Shown here: positions 1 to 64,000 of the stretch, in pieces | Position numbering within the stretch: position 1 is the stretch's first letter | Layout of the letters: every line of letters begins with the position of its first letter | Source of the DNA: Apostichopus japonicus | Lineage: Eukaryota > Echinodermata > Holothuroidea > Aspidochirotida > Stichopodidae | Reading direction: 5' to 3' | NCBI RefSeq assembly: GCF_037975245.1 | Contig: NC_092562.1 | Span: forward strand, 23,429,554-23,493,553 | DNA length: 64,000 nucleotides | The notes under the pieces: model-generated | What the model saw: only the letters and a program-made list of their open reading frames with translations | The model's database searches: none | What the model was told of the DNA's origin: nothing | Translations under genes and position numbers: made by a program

Positions 1-2663
1 CATGTAAACGAATATCATTTTTGTTATATGATTAGTATTGTTATTACTATTGTTACTATTATTAGTATTATCATAATCATGATCATTACTATTGTTTTCC
101 TAAATGTTTACTTATTTACTCAGTGAGCAGACAGAATGTACCTCATTCCTTACCGAATGAATTCGAAATATAACACATTCAAATATTTACAGCGATTCTT
201 AACTGTTAGCATGCGGTAATAATATCGAAATGAATGAAGTAATCAAATTATAGGTTCGATTCCATTTGCTTGTATTTTTGGTGAGTTGTTTTATTTATTC
301 TTTTATTTTTTGGTGGTCTCGGATAAATATAGTTTTCTCTTTGTTTGTTGGATAATGGGTTTTTTGTATTTTGTTTGTTTGGGTTTATTCTTAGTGTTCC
401 TTTTGGTTTCGGTGACAGGAGAAACTTGTGCAGTTATGATGGCATGGATGTGTGTGACGCCTTGCTTGGAAACATGATATCTCACGAAGGGCAACTTTGA
501 TGAGACTCGTACTTAACACGTATGTGCCCAATAATAAATAAAATTACCTTATTGGTTTTTTCGTGTGGTCAAAAGTCGGTTGAGGCCACCAGAGGTCAAC
601 TGAAAATATTGTAAATACGATATCTCAAGATTAAACTGACTCATCTCATACTTTGCAATGTGGATGCCCGTATTAAGAACAAGAACCCTATTTTTTGGGT
701 GGTCAAAAGTCATTTGGGGTCACCAGGTGTCAAACCTTGTAAACCTGTTATCTAATGAAAGGATGTATGAATACGTCTTTATATGTAGCATGTGTATGCT
801 TCATATTTAGTACAAGAAGAATAACTATACTGTTTTTGTTGAGGTTACAAGAGGTCACCACACGTCAAACAATGAAAATTTGTAAACAGGATATCTCACG
901 ATAGGAGGCATAATTCGTGTGGATGGGTAATATTGAGTAAACTAATTATGTTATTTAGTAGAGGTCAAGCGTCATCTGAGGTCGTCAGATTGAAATCCTA
1001 GTAAACACATCCTGAGTGTGTGTGTCATGCCATTGTGTAATTGTACATCTAAATAGTAATTCAGGCCTCTTTTATTATAAAAGCTATTTTGGGGTTGCAA
1101 ACTTTACTCATTGTCTGGCGCACGGAGCAAGGAAGTAGTCTCACTGACGGATTCCGCTTTTTTATAAGTATATATTCAATCTGTATTCAAGATATCAAGA
1201 AAATAATCAAGATATTCATTTAAGAAGAGCGCCATCACTTTGCAAATTTACCGCGCTGTAAATCTATCCTCAAATAATTAGCCTAGTTAAACAAGAACAC
1301 ACACAACCTACCCAACCCGAAATCAAGAAAATGACTGATCTAACCTTCCCAAGGCTCGCCAAACCAAAGAATATTGACAAAAACAATACGCACACTCACG
1401 CACGACCCCCTTACAGGTAAAAGTTATCACCTGACCCCGCAAAAACAGCTGGGTAGACACAGTTGTCGATTATATACTCTGGGGATTCAGTACGAATCCT
1501 ACACTGCTTACTGCTATAGGCCCGCAAACATAAACCCTAAAGACATGATCGAAGTAATTATAAGAAATTATACGGGAACATTCAAAGAGAATACCTACTT
1601 CTTTGGCGGAATCAACCAGCAATTCTCAAAAGAAAATTATCACTTTGTATGTAAATGTAAATAAACGCGAAATAACGACAAACTGCTTTGCGGTGAATAC
1701 GATCAAACAGGTTAGCTATAACTATATCTTGTTTCCAAGGAATCACAACTGGGCGATCCCTTGGGATGCGATCGATATACAGAAACATTGTCGAATAAAT
1801 ATCTCAAATTTCTAAACCATGATCTAGCTTTTGCTATATTTGTAACAACGTACACTTCTATAGTTTACGGGTTGTGACAGAAAAAAATAAAATTCTCATC
1901 ACATCACACTACATAACGGCGCTAGTTTAAAACTCAGCGTTATTTTGATAGAACTATTTCTTTCCAAAGCATCCACACATTCACAGTTCTGGTTGAACGA
2001 CCTCTTTCGGATTCTCCCGGGTTCTTTTTCGACATCATATTGGCACACATTTTCCATAGACGATGCTCGGTCAGTACCATTACATGCAGGGATGAGGAAT
2101 TTTACTACCACATTTAATTTATGGCATCAGGCATGTTATTTTCGCGTCACACATTCACCTACATATACAAGTATAGGGGAGAGTCGGCGCACGGACATGG
2201 AGTGTTATGTGGCTGTGGCAGTTATAACTCGTATAACAGCTGCTTGAATCCACTTCTTCGTTATAGCGACTGCGACCTTCGCTGCAATTAGCAAGTTGTA
2301 GCATCCAATTGTTTGTTGCCATTACTGCGTTGAGTTATATACAATATGATGTGATACGGTAGGTCTATACCTAAAGTACTTCCGTAATGAGCATAATCCT
2401 GTCAAAGATTAACAGTTAGAAACGAAGTTGTATCAGTCAAAAGCAAATTGAAAGGACTGAATTACTGAAGGATTAGTAAAGAGATTATACTGGAAAAGTG
2501 ATAGCAGTTGTGAAGCCTAGACCTAGGCTAACGTTTGACGTATAGGCTACCTTGTTCTGAAAATTCCAGTGGCTATTCAAGGCTAAGCCTTACAAAGTGA
2601 CATTTGCCTGTAACAAATATAGGCTAAGGCCATTTTAAATTACAAGGCCAGCAGTAAACCAAA
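1..2663. other. 5' flank of the receptor gene; no confident gene
   Basis: AT-rich sequence with a (TTATTAC)-like start and an AGGTCA-type dispersed repeat at about 540-1010. Short open frames at 1374-1815 and 1945-2247 resemble nothing I recognise and lack supporting signals. The promoter and 5' UTR of the receptor gene should lie between roughly 2000 and 2663, but no TATA box or initiator can be argued with confidence. Confidence 0.4.
540..1010. repeat. AGGTCA-rich tandem dispersed repeat
   Basis: About four diverged units of roughly 100-120 bp share the words GAGGTCA, AAAGTCAT, GGTCACCAG, CTTGTAAAC and ATATCTCA. The same family recurs at 53860-54350, where the words are better preserved. 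It is a dispersed repeat of unknown class. Confidence 0.6.
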
Positions 2664-62626
<59,963 letters not shown>

Positions 62627-64000
62627 GTAAGATAACTGTTATATTTACATTGATTGCATTAGTACTTGCTAATATTCCAACTCTTAAGATTAAAATCAAG
62701 TGCATTTTGCTTTATTTAAACTAAAATTACAACCCTTGCCATTTTCAAATGATACTAGCTTTGATGTCAAATATTACACACAAAAAACCCTCTGAAGGTG
62801 GCAACAACTACTCTATAAGGGCTAACCATGTAGCTAAACACTGTTGAGTTATGATTTTATATGCTGAATTGTTTACATTTGTATGTGCTTCTCTTGCTGA
62901 CTATTTGGTTGAAGCAATTAAATATAGCAAACAATTTTTAGAAACAAAGTGATATGGGTGCCTCATTCAGAGATCTAGGAAATGTTGGATCGTAGAAATA
63001 GGCTTAGGAATTGTCTGCCTCTTATTTCTGAAGAATACCATACATGGCTATGAGATTTTCTGTTCTTCATAGTGATTCTACTCAATGCAGAATAAACATG
63101 ATAACTTTGTAATATATATTGTAAAGATCCTCAAAAGTTTTGATAGCAATCTAAAATACCGATAATGCATTGGGTAGTTTATGGCATCTTTAAGAATTTT
63201 TGAGTGACTTGAACAAATCTGGTGATGACTTGATCAAATAACTTTTGTTTGATTTTTCTTCTTCTTGGTTTATTGGCATGTCAAGTATAATACCCTGTAC
63301 TTAAATCCTGGTATAAATAACCAATCAGGTAATTTGATTGCAACTATTTTAAAAATTTGCTTCTGGGAAGGACAATTGGAGAATACTAATTGTTCTAGCT
63401 GTTAAAACTGGTTTATTAATTGCCTTCAGAGATAATCAATTAGTCACTGGCTCTGAGCTTACAGTATGCCTGTGACTTGTGTAACCTTCATGAAGGTATG
63501 GTACTGCCTATGTCATCAGTTTTAATTTAACATTTAATATCTTCTTATAGGTCTTTAAAAATGCTAAACGGCCCCCCAAAAAATGTGAAACTTGAACTAA
63601 AAGTGTTAATGCTTTTACTAACCTTGCTCTTTTGGGTATGTGTAGCTAAAATTGTCATTTTAGAAATGGACAAATCTTGTCTTGGTTTGCTGAATGTCTC
63701 ATTATCAAAGTTCTTACTTCTAAATAGTAATGTAGAACATTCTGTGTTATACTGGCTGCCAAAGACACATACTAGAGCAGAGGTATAAATGTTAATTTTT
63801 ACCAAAATAAATATACTTAGAAACATTGGTATCATTCTCTTCAACTACACATGTTCTGTAGTCGCTACTATTTAAGAGTAGCTCTGCAAGTATCATGTGA
63901 TTTCATCTCTCACTGACAACACTGATAACTACAACAAAATATCAAGCTCTTGTCCCATTCTCACAGACTGGGGCGGTAAAATGTTGCATCATTGGTATCA
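62627..64000. other. Start of intron 9; next exon not found
   Basis: AT-rich. An acceptor-like TTCTTATAG ends at 63550 but the phase-1 frame meets a stop at once, so it is not taken as an exon. Confidence 0.5.

Noticed and set aside
1374-1815. Two overlapping small open frames in the 5' flank
   Set aside because: No recognisable domain, no codon bias visible, and no link to the receptor gene; left as unannotated.
63541-63790. Possible tenth receptor exon after TTCTTATAG
   Set aside because: The required phase-1 frame has a stop in the second full codon and no Ig or FN3 signature.

Overview
This is a 64 kb piece of an animal nuclear genome. Evidence: a multi-exon receptor gene with consistent GT-AG introns, AT-rich introns, microsatellites, LINEs, hAT-like and TTAA-type MITEs, and a Polinton/Maverick. 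The Tie-like receptor architecture and the frequent TAGGCCTA-like words point to a marine deuterostome, probably an echinoderm; that placement is inference.

Host gene (+ strand): nine exons were assembled by eye, all joined by phase-1 introns: 2664-2766 (signal peptide), 8000-8332 (Ig-like), 20406-20666 (Ig-like), 24820-24954, 26762-26917, 47425-47562, 54652-54807 and 61458-61601 (five EGF-like), 62327-62626 (Ig-like). Order and one diagnostic EGF exon resemble the ectodomain of Tie/angiopoietin-receptor tyrosine kinases. Any FN3, membrane and kinase parts lie beyond the right edge.

Intron 5 contains a Polinton at 29560-47403 (17.8 kb) with a perfect 6-bp target duplication CTTATA. It carries protein-primed PolB on the + strand. 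On the - strand it carries a penton-like minor capsid protein, double-jelly-roll major capsid protein, adenain-like protease, packaging ATPase, retrovirus-type integrase with chromodomain, two PC4-like proteins and several conserved small proteins. PolB, integrase, ATPase and the minor capsid gene are broken, so this copy looks non-autonomous, or the assembly has indels. Its right terminus stands 21 nt from the acceptor of exon 6.

Inside the left end of the Polinton is a younger insertion, 29814-31708: perfect 110-bp inverted repeats, a 6-bp duplication TAGCCT, and about 42 CTTAAG palindromes, many spaced exactly 21 bp apart. A tandem copy of the target nearby preserves the empty site. This is the most unusual object in the window, and I cannot assign it to a superfamily with confidence.

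Other introns hold hAT-like elements (3196-4355, 13580-14689, 25575-26542, 55301-60975), a fold-back element of 105-bp repeats (23033-23876), a TTAA MITE (27458-29081), an L1/Tx1-like LINE fragment (49123-50939, - strand), a nearly complete but damaged CR1/L2-like LINE with duplicated 5' monomers (55475-60361), AGGTCA-rich repeats, and a region peppered with the word GTAACTCGCATTAC (51261-53364).
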